A DNA stretch of 7,097 nt, taken from Clostridia bacterium. GTDB taxonomy: Bacteria; Bacillota; Clostridia; Christensenellales; Aristaeellaceae. The notes beneath the pieces are model-generated. The model saw only the letters and a list, made by a program, of their open reading frames with translations, made no database searches and had not been told where the DNA came from. Numbering within the stretch: the stretch's first letter is position 1; every line of letters starts with the position of its first letter. The position numbers and the translations under genes were made by a program. Shown one piece after another: positions 1 through 5,687 of the stretch. Location: assembly GCA_900754755.1 (NCBI GenBank), contig CAAEEC010000396.1, forward strand, positions 1 through 7,097. The letters are read 5' to 3'.

Positions 1-100
1 GCCGCAAATCGTCAGATTTGCAAGCGGTCGGGCAGATTCGTTGGCAAACCGAAGGTTTGTCAACGATTTGAGCTCCCCTGGAATCAGGGGAGCCTTTTGG
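1..100 (-). repeat. Intergenic hairpin repeat, copy 1 (minus orientation)
   Basis: Read on the minus strand from 100 downward, this begins CCAAAAGGCTCCCCT, forms a 9-bp stem with AGGGGAGCT, and continues into further hairpins. The first 15 bases are identical to the start of the plus-strand copy at 255-269, and the AGGGGAGCT arm also recurs there. The remainder differs. It holds a stem CGTTG / CAAACC closing on GGTTTG / CAACG (39-65, one mismatch, 3-nt loop) and a second stem GCAAATC / GATTTGC (4-10 with 15-21, 4-nt loop). The TGAGGGG tail of copy 2 is not seen, so this copy may be diverged or may run past the window edge. I recall similar GGCTCCCCT...AGGGGAGCT repeats from gut Clostridia, but that is memory, not a search. 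Confidence 0.6.
72..98 (+). terminator. Possible terminator for a gene left of the window
   Basis: On the plus strand GCTCCCCTG (72-80) pairs perfectly with CAGGGGAGC (85-93) around a 4-nt GAAT loop, followed by CTTTT (94-98). The short T run makes it a moderate intrinsic terminator for rightward transcription entering from the left. It is the same hairpin that begins repeat copy 1, so it may serve as a terminator only incidentally. Confidence 0.45.
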
Positions 101-254
101 AAAGTGCTACATCGTGGAAAATAGCATCGATCAAACATTGATTGAGCAAAACAGGAGGTATACATAGAAAACCATTGGCAAAACAGATGATTCAAAGATC
201 CAATAAACAAAGGAAAACCTTTGGATAGTGTGCCTTCATGTGGCGCGGCAGCGC
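101..254. other. AT-richer non-coding stretch between the two repeats
   Basis: No convincing gene is seen. The stretch is visibly richer in A and T than the rest of the window. It contains a good ribosome-binding-like AGGAGGT at 153-159, but no ATG, GTG or TTG follows at normal spacing. The nearest TTG (175) lies 15 nt downstream and opens only a 17-codon frame ending at 228. A weak 5-bp inverted repeat, ATCAA / TTGAT, lies at 130-142. It may be the remnant of a lost gene start or simply spacer. Confidence 0.4.
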
Positions 255-310
255 CCAAAAGGCTCCCCTTTGGGGAAAGGGGAGCTGGCAGCGAAGCTGA
301 CTGAGGGGAT
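255..310 (+). repeat. Intergenic hairpin repeat, copy 2 (plus orientation)
   Basis: It starts CCAAAAGGCTCCCCT (255-269), identical over 15 nt to copy 1 on the opposite strand. A perfect 10-bp stem is formed by GCTCCCCTTT (262-271) and AAAGGGGAGC (276-285) with a GGGG loop. It is followed by a small stem CAGC-GAA-GCTG (289-299) and the tail TGACTGAGGGG (298-308), whose GGGG could pair alternatively with the CCCC of the first arm. This hairpin, small variable hairpin and TGAGGGG layout matches a repeat I recall as widespread between genes of gut Clostridia. Its function is unknown. Here it lies downstream of the regulator gene. Confidence 0.65.
256..285 (-). terminator. Possible terminator of the AraC-family regulator gene
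   Basis: Read on the minus strand, the perfect 10-bp GC-rich stem of repeat copy 2 (285-262, 4-nt CCCC loop) is followed by CTTTTGG. It lies about 110 nt past the regulator's stop codon and is the best terminator-like structure downstream of it. The T run is short, so efficiency is uncertain. Confidence 0.45.
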
Positions 311-397
311 GCGAAAGAATTTTTGCTGTTTTTTCACAGCCCCTGCGAAGGCTGGGGTGCGGGCGAAACAGGCGAGGGCGGTGCGCAATCCACCCGC

Positions 398-2686
398 TTA
401 CGCGCGCCGAAGTCCTTTGGCGGGCGTGGTGCCCTCCATTTTGGTAAAGGCGCGGTAGAACGTGCGCAGGCTGGCGTAGCCCACCGCCTCGGCGAGGTCT
501 TCTAGCGACATGCTGGTCTCCTGGGCCAGCCGCTTGGCGTGGTCGATGCGGATGCGGTTGATATAGTCCAGCACGCTCATGTTCGTCTCCTGGCGGCAAT
601 ATTTGGTGATCGTCTGGGGCGAAAGGTTGAGCGCGGCGGCGATGTGGCTGATGTTCAGGTTCATATCGCTGTAATTGGCGTGGATATAATCGCACACGCA
701 CTTGCCCACGCCCGCGGAAGCGGCCACCTTGTGCCGCAGAATCTCGCTGCAGACGATGCGCACCAGCGTGCGGATTTCTTCCTCCATTTTTGCCTGGTCG
801 GCGCTTTGCATCAGCTCGCCCAGGCAAATTTGCAAGCGCTCGCGGCCTTCCTGGCCGTCGGGCAGCGCGTCGTCGTATCCCTTGCCCACGATCCGCAGGA
901 TATCGAAATACAAAAACCGCGTGACCTGGAAGGAAAGCGCGGATTTTTCCGCGATGTAGCCAAAGAGCTCCGTAAGGGAGGCGTCGGCGGCCTTTTCGTT
1001 GCCCTGGGCGATGGCCTCGCGCAGCTTGCGCTGGGCAATGTGGCGGCTGGTGTTGATGCGGTCGTTGTGCTTGAGCACTTCGCGCGCGGGAATCGCGCCG
1101 CTTTCTCCCGCCGCGCACAGGCATTCCACCACGCCGGTGAGCTCGGCATAGATTTCATTGGCCAGATCCAGCCGCTCGCAGGGGTTGCTGAGCACGGCCA
1201 GCAGCGGCAGGTGCATTTCGCTTTCGAAGGCGTCGCACACCGCGCCCGCCAGCGCGCTCGCCTCGTCCAGCCAAACCTCGTTCTGTTCGCTGGTGAGCGC
1301 GAACAGGTACACGAGCCAGTTGTTGTCGGTCACGCGCTGGGGCATGTTCGCCTCGCCCAGCTTGCCAAGCAGAAGCTGGTGCACGTGATATTGCATTTCG
1401 TCGAACCGGTCGGAAAGGTACGCGTCCTCCGCGCCGGGCAGGCAGAAGACGATCATGCGCAGAATTTTCCCCTCGAACAGCGCGGCGGCCTGCCGCGCCA
1501 CGGGCTGGTCGGAAAGCCGCGAGCCGCGCCCCAGCAGTTGCGAGAGCAGGAATTTCTCCCGAATATAGGCCTCCTGCATGCGCAAATTGCCCTTGATGGA
1601 GGTGTTTTCCTGCCGGAGCGACTGGCAGGCGGAGAGAATGCGGTCGTATTCGTTGCCCGCGGTGGCGTCGTCCTGCCCCACCACGGAAAGGATGTTGCTC
1701 ACCGGGCTGTAGTGCCGCTTGAGGAAGAGCGCCACCAGCACGACGCCCACCAGCAGCGCGCCCGTCAGCGTGGCGATGGCCACCATCCGCATGGGCAAAA
1801 GCGCTTGCGCGAAAATCGCCCGGGGCGTGAACACCACCACCGACCAATCGTTCGCGCGCGCCTGGGCGCTGAGTGCGACGTAGTTTTCGCCGCCCAAGGA
1901 AACCGTCTGCCCGCTGGCGGACAAATCGATGCTTGGCAAATTTTGCGCGTTGCCCGCGTTGTCCCAGGCCCGCAGCACGGTTCCATCGCTTGCCACAACG
2001 GCCAGCAGGCAGCCGTCGGGCAAATTGGCGCTGGAAGGGAGCAGCAAATCGGCGCTGAGGCAGGCGATCAAGTGGCAATAGCCCGCGCCGGGCACGTCCA
2101 TCTTTTGCGAAACGGCATAGCACAGCGCCGTCTTGCCAAAGGTGCCGTTTCCCATCCAATCGGAAAAGAAATAACCGCCCTGCGACACGGCCCCGTTGAG
2201 TTCGGCCAGATAATCCTCGTAAGAGACAGAAAGGTCATTCTCCTCGCACAGTACGCGCCAGGTGCCATTGAGCGTGTAGGCGGACGTTTCCGTAATGATG
2301 TGGTCGTAAAACGGGATGTAGACTACCATGCTCAAGCCCTCGTTGGTGCGGCAATGGTTCCAAAGCAAATTCACCATTTTGGTGGAGGCAAAGGAAAGCG
2401 CCGCGTGCGAATTGCTCCCGCGCAGCGTGAAATACTCCGTGGAAGAATACACCACTTCGTTGGCATAGGCCAGCAGTTCCATGGTGTTGTCAAAACCCGC
2501 GCAAAGGTTTTCCGCCGTCATTTGGTTCACGCGCTGCACTTCGCTTTGCAGCAAACGGTCGGCATACACCTGGTTGAACACCGCGATGCACAGGGGGAGC
2601 AACAAAATGATGCTATAAGAGCGCACCCAGTCGAGCACGATCCCCCGCACTTTGCCATTCCATTTCCGCTGTTTCTTCTGACGCAA
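398..2686 (-). CDS. Membrane-anchored AraC-family transcriptional regulator (YesS/YtdP-like)
   Basis: This 762-residue one-component regulator probably senses an extracellular ligand and controls the divergent importer. A basic N-terminus (RQKKQRK) precedes transmembrane segment 1 (about residues 23-42). An extracellular region of about 255 residues follows, whose end (DWSVVVFTP) resembles that of a Cache-type sensor. Transmembrane segment 2 spans about 302-323. A long cytoplasmic linker leads to a C-terminal AraC domain (about 660-759) with two helix-turn-helix units, near ISHIAAALNLSPQTITKYC and LEDLAEAVGYASLRTFYRAF. The architecture and length match the Bacillus YesS and YtdP proteins as I recall them, which also sit beside binding-protein/permease genes. 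The TTG start was chosen because AAGGGAG (2700-2694) lies 7 nt upstream and a promoter precedes it. The same frame stays open to an ATG at 2926, but that would add 80 unlikely residues and start upstream of the promoter. The AraC C-terminal motif, usually TPxxYR, reads TPAKGLR, without the tyrosine. The ligand is unknown. Confidence 0.9.
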   Translation of the reverse strand: MRQKKQRKWNGKVRGIVLDWVRSYSIILLLPLCIAVFNQVYADRLLQSEVQRVNQMTAENLCAGFDNTMELLAYANEVVYSSTEYFTLRGSNSHAALSFASTKMVNLLWNHCRTNEGLSMVVYIPFYDHIITETSAYTLNGTWRVLCEENDLSVSYEDYLAELNGAVSQGGYFFSDWMGNGTFGKTALCYAVSQKMDVPGAGYCHLIACLSADLLLPSSANLPDGCLLAVVASDGTVLRAWDNAGNAQNLPSIDLSASGQTVSLGGENYVALSAQARANDWSVVVFTPRAIFAQALLPMRMVAIATLTGALLVGVVLVALFLKRHYSPVSNILSVVGQDDATAGNEYDRILSACQSLRQENTSIKGNLRMQEAYIREKFLLSQLLGRGSRLSDQPVARQAAALFEGKILRMIVFCLPGAEDAYLSDRFDEMQYHVHQLLLGKLGEANMPQRVTDNNWLVYLFALTSEQNEVWLDEASALAGAVCDAFESEMHLPLLAVLSNPCERLDLANEIYAELTGVVECLCAAGESGAIPAREVLKHNDRINTSRHIAQRKLREAIAQGNEKAADASLTELFGYIAEKSALSFQVTRFLYFDILRIVGKGYDDALPDGQEGRERLQICLGELMQSADQAKMEEEIRTLVRIVCSEILRHKVAASAGVGKCVCDYIHANYSDMNLNISHIAAALNLSPQTITKYCRQETNMSVLDYINRIRIDHAKRLAQETSMSLEDLAEAVGYASLRTFYRAFTKMEGTTPAKGLRRA

Positions 2687-2693
2687 CTTCTGT

Positions 2694-2700
2694 CTCCCTT
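2694..2700 (-). promoter_or_regulatory. Ribosome binding site deciding the TTG start of the regulator
   Basis: The minus strand reads AAGGGAG, then 7 nt, then TTG at 2686. No ATG in this frame lies near the start of the conserved protein. The next upstream in-frame ATG codons are about 240 nt away, beyond the predicted promoter. An ATG at 2720 (minus) is in a different frame and is closed off from the regulator. Confidence 0.65.
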
Positions 2701-2754
2701 TCTTTTTCTTTGCGCATTGCCAAAACCCCTGCGGGGCGCTTGCTTGCCAACTCC

Positions 2755-2783
2755 ATTGTAGTGAAATTGTCCAGGAATTGCAA
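2755..2783 (-). promoter_or_regulatory. Predicted promoter of the regulator gene
   Basis: On the minus strand a -35 box TTGCAA (2783-2778, 4 of 6 to consensus) is separated by exactly 17 nt from a -10 box TACAAT (2760-2755, 5 of 6). Transcription would start near 2748 and give a leader of about 60 nt before the TTG codon. This supports the 762-residue protein over a longer one. Confidence 0.55.
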
Positions 2784-2800
2784 GCCTTTTTCCCGCATTT

Positions 2801-2823
2801 GCGCTTGCCAAAATCGCAAGCGC
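2801..2823. promoter_or_regulatory. Candidate operator: perfect 8-bp inverted repeat
   Basis: GCGCTTGC (2801-2808), a 7-nt CAAAATC spacer and GCAAGCGC (2816-2823) form a perfect palindrome. It lies 18 bp upstream of the regulator's predicted -35 box and about 170 bp upstream of the importer's -10 box. It has no T run to suggest a terminator. The position suits a regulator-binding site, though AraC proteins more often use direct repeats. The CAAAAT word in its spacer recurs at 2839, 2904 and 3034. Function is inferred only from placement. Confidence 0.35.
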
Positions 2824-2971
2824 GGCTTGTGTTTTGGTCAAAATTTCGTTTTCGAAGCTTTGCACGCCCTGGAAGCGTCCGAGCGTTCCGGCTTCGCGCC
2901 ATGCAAAATTGCCCTTTCCCTGCCACTAATCGCGATCTACGGCATGCTGCATAACCCGCGCAAATTTTGTC

Positions 2972-3000
2972 ATTGCATGTGCGCCAAAGATTTGTATAAT
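2972..3000 (+). promoter_or_regulatory. Predicted promoter of the importer operon
   Basis: A perfect -10 box TATAAT lies at 2995-3000. At 17-nt spacing the -35 position is a poor ATTGCA (2972-2977). A better TTGTCA (2967-2972) stands 22 nt away, too far for normal use. A strong -10 with a weak -35 is typical of activator-dependent promoters, which fits the adjacent divergent AraC gene. Transcription would start near 3007. Confidence 0.6.
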
Positions 3001-3010
3001 AAAATCATCC

Positions 3011-3035
3011 TGCCGGAGCGCGAACCGCACCGGCA
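3011..3035 (+). promoter_or_regulatory. 5'-leader stem-loop ahead of the binding-protein gene
   Basis: TGCCGG (3011-3016) pairs with CCGGCA (3030-3035). Inside, after an A-A mismatch, GCG (3018-3020) pairs with CGC (3026-3028) around a 5-nt loop. It begins only a few nt after the predicted transcription start and ends before the AAAGGAG ribosome binding site (3044-3050). It could shield the mRNA 5' end from decay or be an operator in DNA form. It does not cover the ribosome binding site. Confidence 0.4.
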
Positions 3036-3059
3036 AAATCGAGAAAGGAGTTTATCCCC

Positions 3060-4631
3060 ATGACGAAACGCATCTTTTCCCTGCTTCTCGCCATCGCCCT
3101 GCTGTGCTTGAGCGGCGCGGCGCTGGCGGAAGAAGCCGCCTCCGTTTATCCCATCGCGGGCGCGGAGGGCGTCACCCTCACGTTTGCCAAAATCGCGCAG
3201 ACGCAGATCACCTCGCAGTACGATTCCCTGCAGGATACCCCTCTGATGCAGGCCTATATGGAAGCCACCGGCGTGAACATCGAAGTGATCGCCCCGGCGG
3301 ACAACACCGCCATGAACCTGCTCTTCGCTTCGGGCGATCTGCCGGACATGGTCTATTTTGATTGGGACGCCTATGCGGGCGGCATTTCCAAGGCCATCAG
3401 CGACGGCATTGTGCTGCCGCTCAACGACCTGCTGGACGAATACGCGCCGGATTATAAAGCGGCGATCAACAGCAACGAGGACTATCGCCGCGGCACCATG
3501 ACGCCCAACGGCGACGTGTATGGCTTCGCCTTCATTCGCGCCCACAAAGACCTGCTCACTTCTTCCGGCCCCATCATCCGTTCCGACTGGCTGGAAAAGT
3601 GCGGCCTGGAAAACCCGGAAACCATCACCGAGTTCTACAACGCGCTCGTGGCCTTCCGCGACCAGTGCGGCGCGACCTATCCGCTTTCCACCGGCGCGGG
3701 CAACATCCTGGGCAATGACGCCGCCGCCTTCATTCTGGGCGCGTTTGGCGTGCCGCAGGCCGATTTCTATCACGATGGCGACACCGTGAAATTCGGTTAC
3801 ATGCAGGACGGCATGAAGGATTGCCTCGCCTTCCTCAACCAGCTGTACAACGAGGGCTTGCTCGATCCGAACTTCGCCACGCTGGACAGCGCGACCATCA
3901 ATTCCAACCTCTACAACGGCATCAGCGGCGTGGTGACCGGCTCGCTGGGCAGCGGCATCGGCAACCACCTCACCGCTATGGCGGACGACCCGGAATTCGA
4001 CGTGGCTGGCATGCACTACCTGGTGGCTGACGACCAGAAGGGCGAGCTGCCCATCTCCGGCCACACGGATTTCCCCGTGATGCGCTATGCCACCTGCATC
4101 ACCACCACCTGTGAATATCCGGAAATCGCCGCCCAGTTCCTGAACTACGGCTACACCGAGGAAGGCCGCCTGTTGCTCAACTTCGGCGTGGAAGGCGAAA
4201 GCTACGAGATGATCGACGGCGTGCCCACCTTCACCGAGCAGATCACCAACAACCCGGACGGTCTCTCCATGCAGTACGCTATGGCGCCCTATTGCTTCTC
4301 CTGGGACGGCGGCAACATGCTGCAGGATGAAAACTACATCTACCAGTACGCGGGCCGTCCGCAGCAGCAGGAAGCGCTGGCCACCTGGTCCAACACGCTC
4401 AAGGGCGATTATGTGATGCCCCGCGTGACCATCCCGGATGACATGAGCGCGCGCTTTGCCAGCCTGGGCAACGACATCAACACCTATTGCAGCGAGATGC
4501 GCATCAAGTTCATCACCGGTGAGGAGAGCCTGGACAATTTCGATGCCTTCCGCGATACCCTGCGCAACATGGGCATTGAGGAATACATCGCCATCGAGCA
4601 GGCTGCCTACGATGAGTTCATGGCCCGTTAA
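3060..4631 (+). CDS. ABC importer extracellular solute-binding protein (LplA/YtcQ-like)
   Basis: This 523-residue protein captures a substrate, probably an oligosaccharide, outside the membrane and delivers it to the two permeases encoded downstream. A signal peptide (residues 1-23: basic MTKR, a hydrophobic core, then SGAALA before EE) fits signal peptidase I cleavage. The only cysteine there, C16, is preceded by ALL and does not form a lipobox, which is unusual for a Gram-positive binding protein. The mature part resembles the long family 1 binding proteins found with LplB/LplC permeases: an early metal- or sugar-lobe region with SGDLPDMVYFDW (about 91-102), an NGDVYGF segment (about 149-155), and a C-terminal KFITGEESLDNFDAF stretch (about 482-496) typical of the group. 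Length is normal. AAAGGAG lies 9 nt before the ATG. The substrate cannot be told from the sequence, and no sugar-degrading enzyme is nearby. Confidence 0.92.
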   Translation: MTKRIFSLLLAIALLCLSGAALAEEAASVYPIAGAEGVTLTFAKIAQTQITSQYDSLQDTPLMQAYMEATGVNIEVIAPADNTAMNLLFASGDLPDMVYFDWDAYAGGISKAISDGIVLPLNDLLDEYAPDYKAAINSNEDYRRGTMTPNGDVYGFAFIRAHKDLLTSSGPIIRSDWLEKCGLENPETITEFYNALVAFRDQCGATYPLSTGAGNILGNDAAAFILGAFGVPQADFYHDGDTVKFGYMQDGMKDCLAFLNQLYNEGLLDPNFATLDSATINSNLYNGISGVVTGSLGSGIGNHLTAMADDPEFDVAGMHYLVADDQKGELPISGHTDFPVMRYATCITTTCEYPEIAAQFLNYGYTEEGRLLLNFGVEGESYEMIDGVPTFTEQITNNPDGLSMQYAMAPYCFSWDGGNMLQDENYIYQYAGRPQQQEALATWSNTLKGDYVMPRVTIPDDMSARFASLGNDINTYCSEMRIKFITGEESLDNFDAFRDTLRNMGIEEYIAIEQAAYDEFMAR

Positions 4632-4647
4632 ATTCGCTTTCTCTTTT

Positions 4648-4684
4648 CAGGAAGGCCGGGAGAATCCTTTCCCGCGCCTTCCTG
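4648..4684 (+). promoter_or_regulatory. Intergenic stem-loop between binding-protein and permease genes
   Basis: CAGGAAGG (4648-4655) pairs perfectly with CCTTCCTG (4677-4684). Inside, CGGGA (4657-4661) pairs with TCCCG (4670-4674) around an 8-nt loop, leaving a C opposite CG as a small internal loop. It starts 17 nt after the binding-protein stop codon and has no following T run, so it is not a standard terminator. Known binding-protein operons often carry such a stem here, where it protects the upstream mRNA or attenuates read-through so that more binding protein than permease is made. That role is inferred here. Confidence 0.6.
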
Positions 4685-4717
4685 GCCGCTGATTCTACTT
4701 GGAAAGAAGGGATTCCC

Positions 4718-5674
4718 ATGGCAAACGCCGCGCTTTCCCGCAAACAAGGCGCGAAGGCCTATCTGCGCAAGCTGGGCAAGGACATTTGGCGGGATGGGGA
4801 CGCCTACCTTCTGGTGGTCCCTGTATTGCTGTATTTTTTCCTGTTCCATTATAAGTCCATGTATGGCGCGATCATCGCCTTTAAGGATTTCGCCCCCATG
4901 CGCGGCATCCTGGGCAGCCCCTGGGCGGACAACTACGGCTTTGCGCACTTCATCAGCTTCTTTGAGTCTTACTATTTCGGCAGGCTCCTGCGCAACACGC
5001 TCACCATCAGCCTGGCCACGCTGGTGTTCGGTTTCCCCGCGCCCATCATTTTGGCGCTTCTGCTCAACGAAGTGCGTTCCACGCGATTCAAGCGCTTTGT
5101 GCAAACGATCACCTACATGCCGCACTTCATCTCCATGGTGGTCATCTGTTCCATGATCCGCATGTTCGTGGCGGAAAACGGCGTGATCACCCAAATGCTC
5201 CTGCCCTTTGGCATCAAGCAAGGTTCCATGCTTTCCCATCCGGAATATTTCGTGCCCCTTTATGTGATCTCCGGCATCTGGCAGGAAATCGGCTGGGGCT
5301 CCATCATTTACCTGGCCGCGCTCACGGGCATCGACCAGGAACTGTACGAAGCCGCGCGCATCGATGGCGCGGGCCGCTGGCAGCAGACGTTGCACGTCAC
5401 CCTGCCGGGCATTTCTTCCACCATCATCATTTTGCTCATCCTGCGCATGGGCAGCGTGATGAGCGTGGGCTATGAAAAGATCATTTTGCTCTACAACGAC
5501 GGCATCCTGGAAACCGCCGATGTGATCTCGAGCTTTGTATACCGGCGCGGCCTGCTCAATTACGAGTGGAGCTATTCCACCGCCGTGGGCCTGTTCAACT
5601 CGGTGATCAATTTCATTCTCATCGTGTTCTTCAACCGCCTGAGCCGCGCGCTCAGCGAAACCAGCCTGTGGTAA
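4718..5674 (+). CDS. ABC importer permease 1 (LplB/YteP-like, MetI-type)
   Basis: This 318-residue inner-membrane subunit forms half of the transport channel with the next gene's product. Six hydrophobic segments are visible near residues 30-48, 93-117, 129-150, 178-203, 232-255 and 284-307. The cytoplasmic EAA loop, which docks the ATPase, runs from EAARIDGAGR at 211 to LPG at 229-231. The YMPHFIS (133-139) and ILLYN (256-260) segments are characteristic of the LplB/YteP branch used with long binding proteins. Length is normal for the family. The start is supported by AGAAGGG (4705-4711) 6 nt before the ATG. It follows the binding-protein gene after an 86-nt gap that contains a stem-loop. 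No ATPase is encoded in the operon, so a shared MsmX-type subunit is expected elsewhere. Confidence 0.93.
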   Translation: MANAALSRKQGAKAYLRKLGKDIWRDGDAYLLVVPVLLYFFLFHYKSMYGAIIAFKDFAPMRGILGSPWADNYGFAHFISFFESYYFGRLLRNTLTISLATLVFGFPAPIILALLLNEVRSTRFKRFVQTITYMPHFISMVVICSMIRMFVAENGVITQMLLPFGIKQGSMLSHPEYFVPLYVISGIWQEIGWGSIIYLAALTGIDQELYEAARIDGAGRWQQTLHVTLPGISSTIIILLILRMGSVMSVGYEKIILLYNDGILETADVISSFVYRRGLLNYEWSYSTAVGLFNSVINFILIVFFNRLSRALSETSLW

Positions 5675-5687
5675 GGGAGGCGAAACC

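Noticed and set aside
1..165. A minus-strand frame of about 55 codons from ATG at 165 running off the left edge
   Set aside because: No ribosome binding site precedes it and it reads through the hairpin repeat, so it is more likely chance than a gene.
192..1124. A 310-codon minus-strand frame overlapping the end of the regulator gene
   Set aside because: It is another frame of the same strand as the regulator, is Arg/Pro/His-rich, and crosses the intergenic repeat.
539..2761. A 740-codon open frame on the plus strand, antisense to the regulator
   Set aside because: Its translation is rich in His, Arg, Gln and Ala with no recognisable domain, while the opposite strand encodes a clear regulator. 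Long antisense frames are common in GC-rich genes with strong codon bias.
2874..2890. Adjacent near-repeat AGCGTCCG / AGCGTTCCG as an AraC binding pair
   Set aside because: The two units are only 8 bp apart, too close for the usual AraC-type direct repeats spaced about two helical turns.
2687..3059. A catabolite-repression (cre) site in the divergent region
   Set aside because: I looked for a TGWNANCGNTNWCA-like palindrome on both strands and found none convincing.
2970..4064. A 364-codon minus-strand frame over the binding-protein gene
   Set aside because: Same kind of low-complexity His/Val/Gly-rich shadow. It would also run through the importer promoter and leader hairpin.
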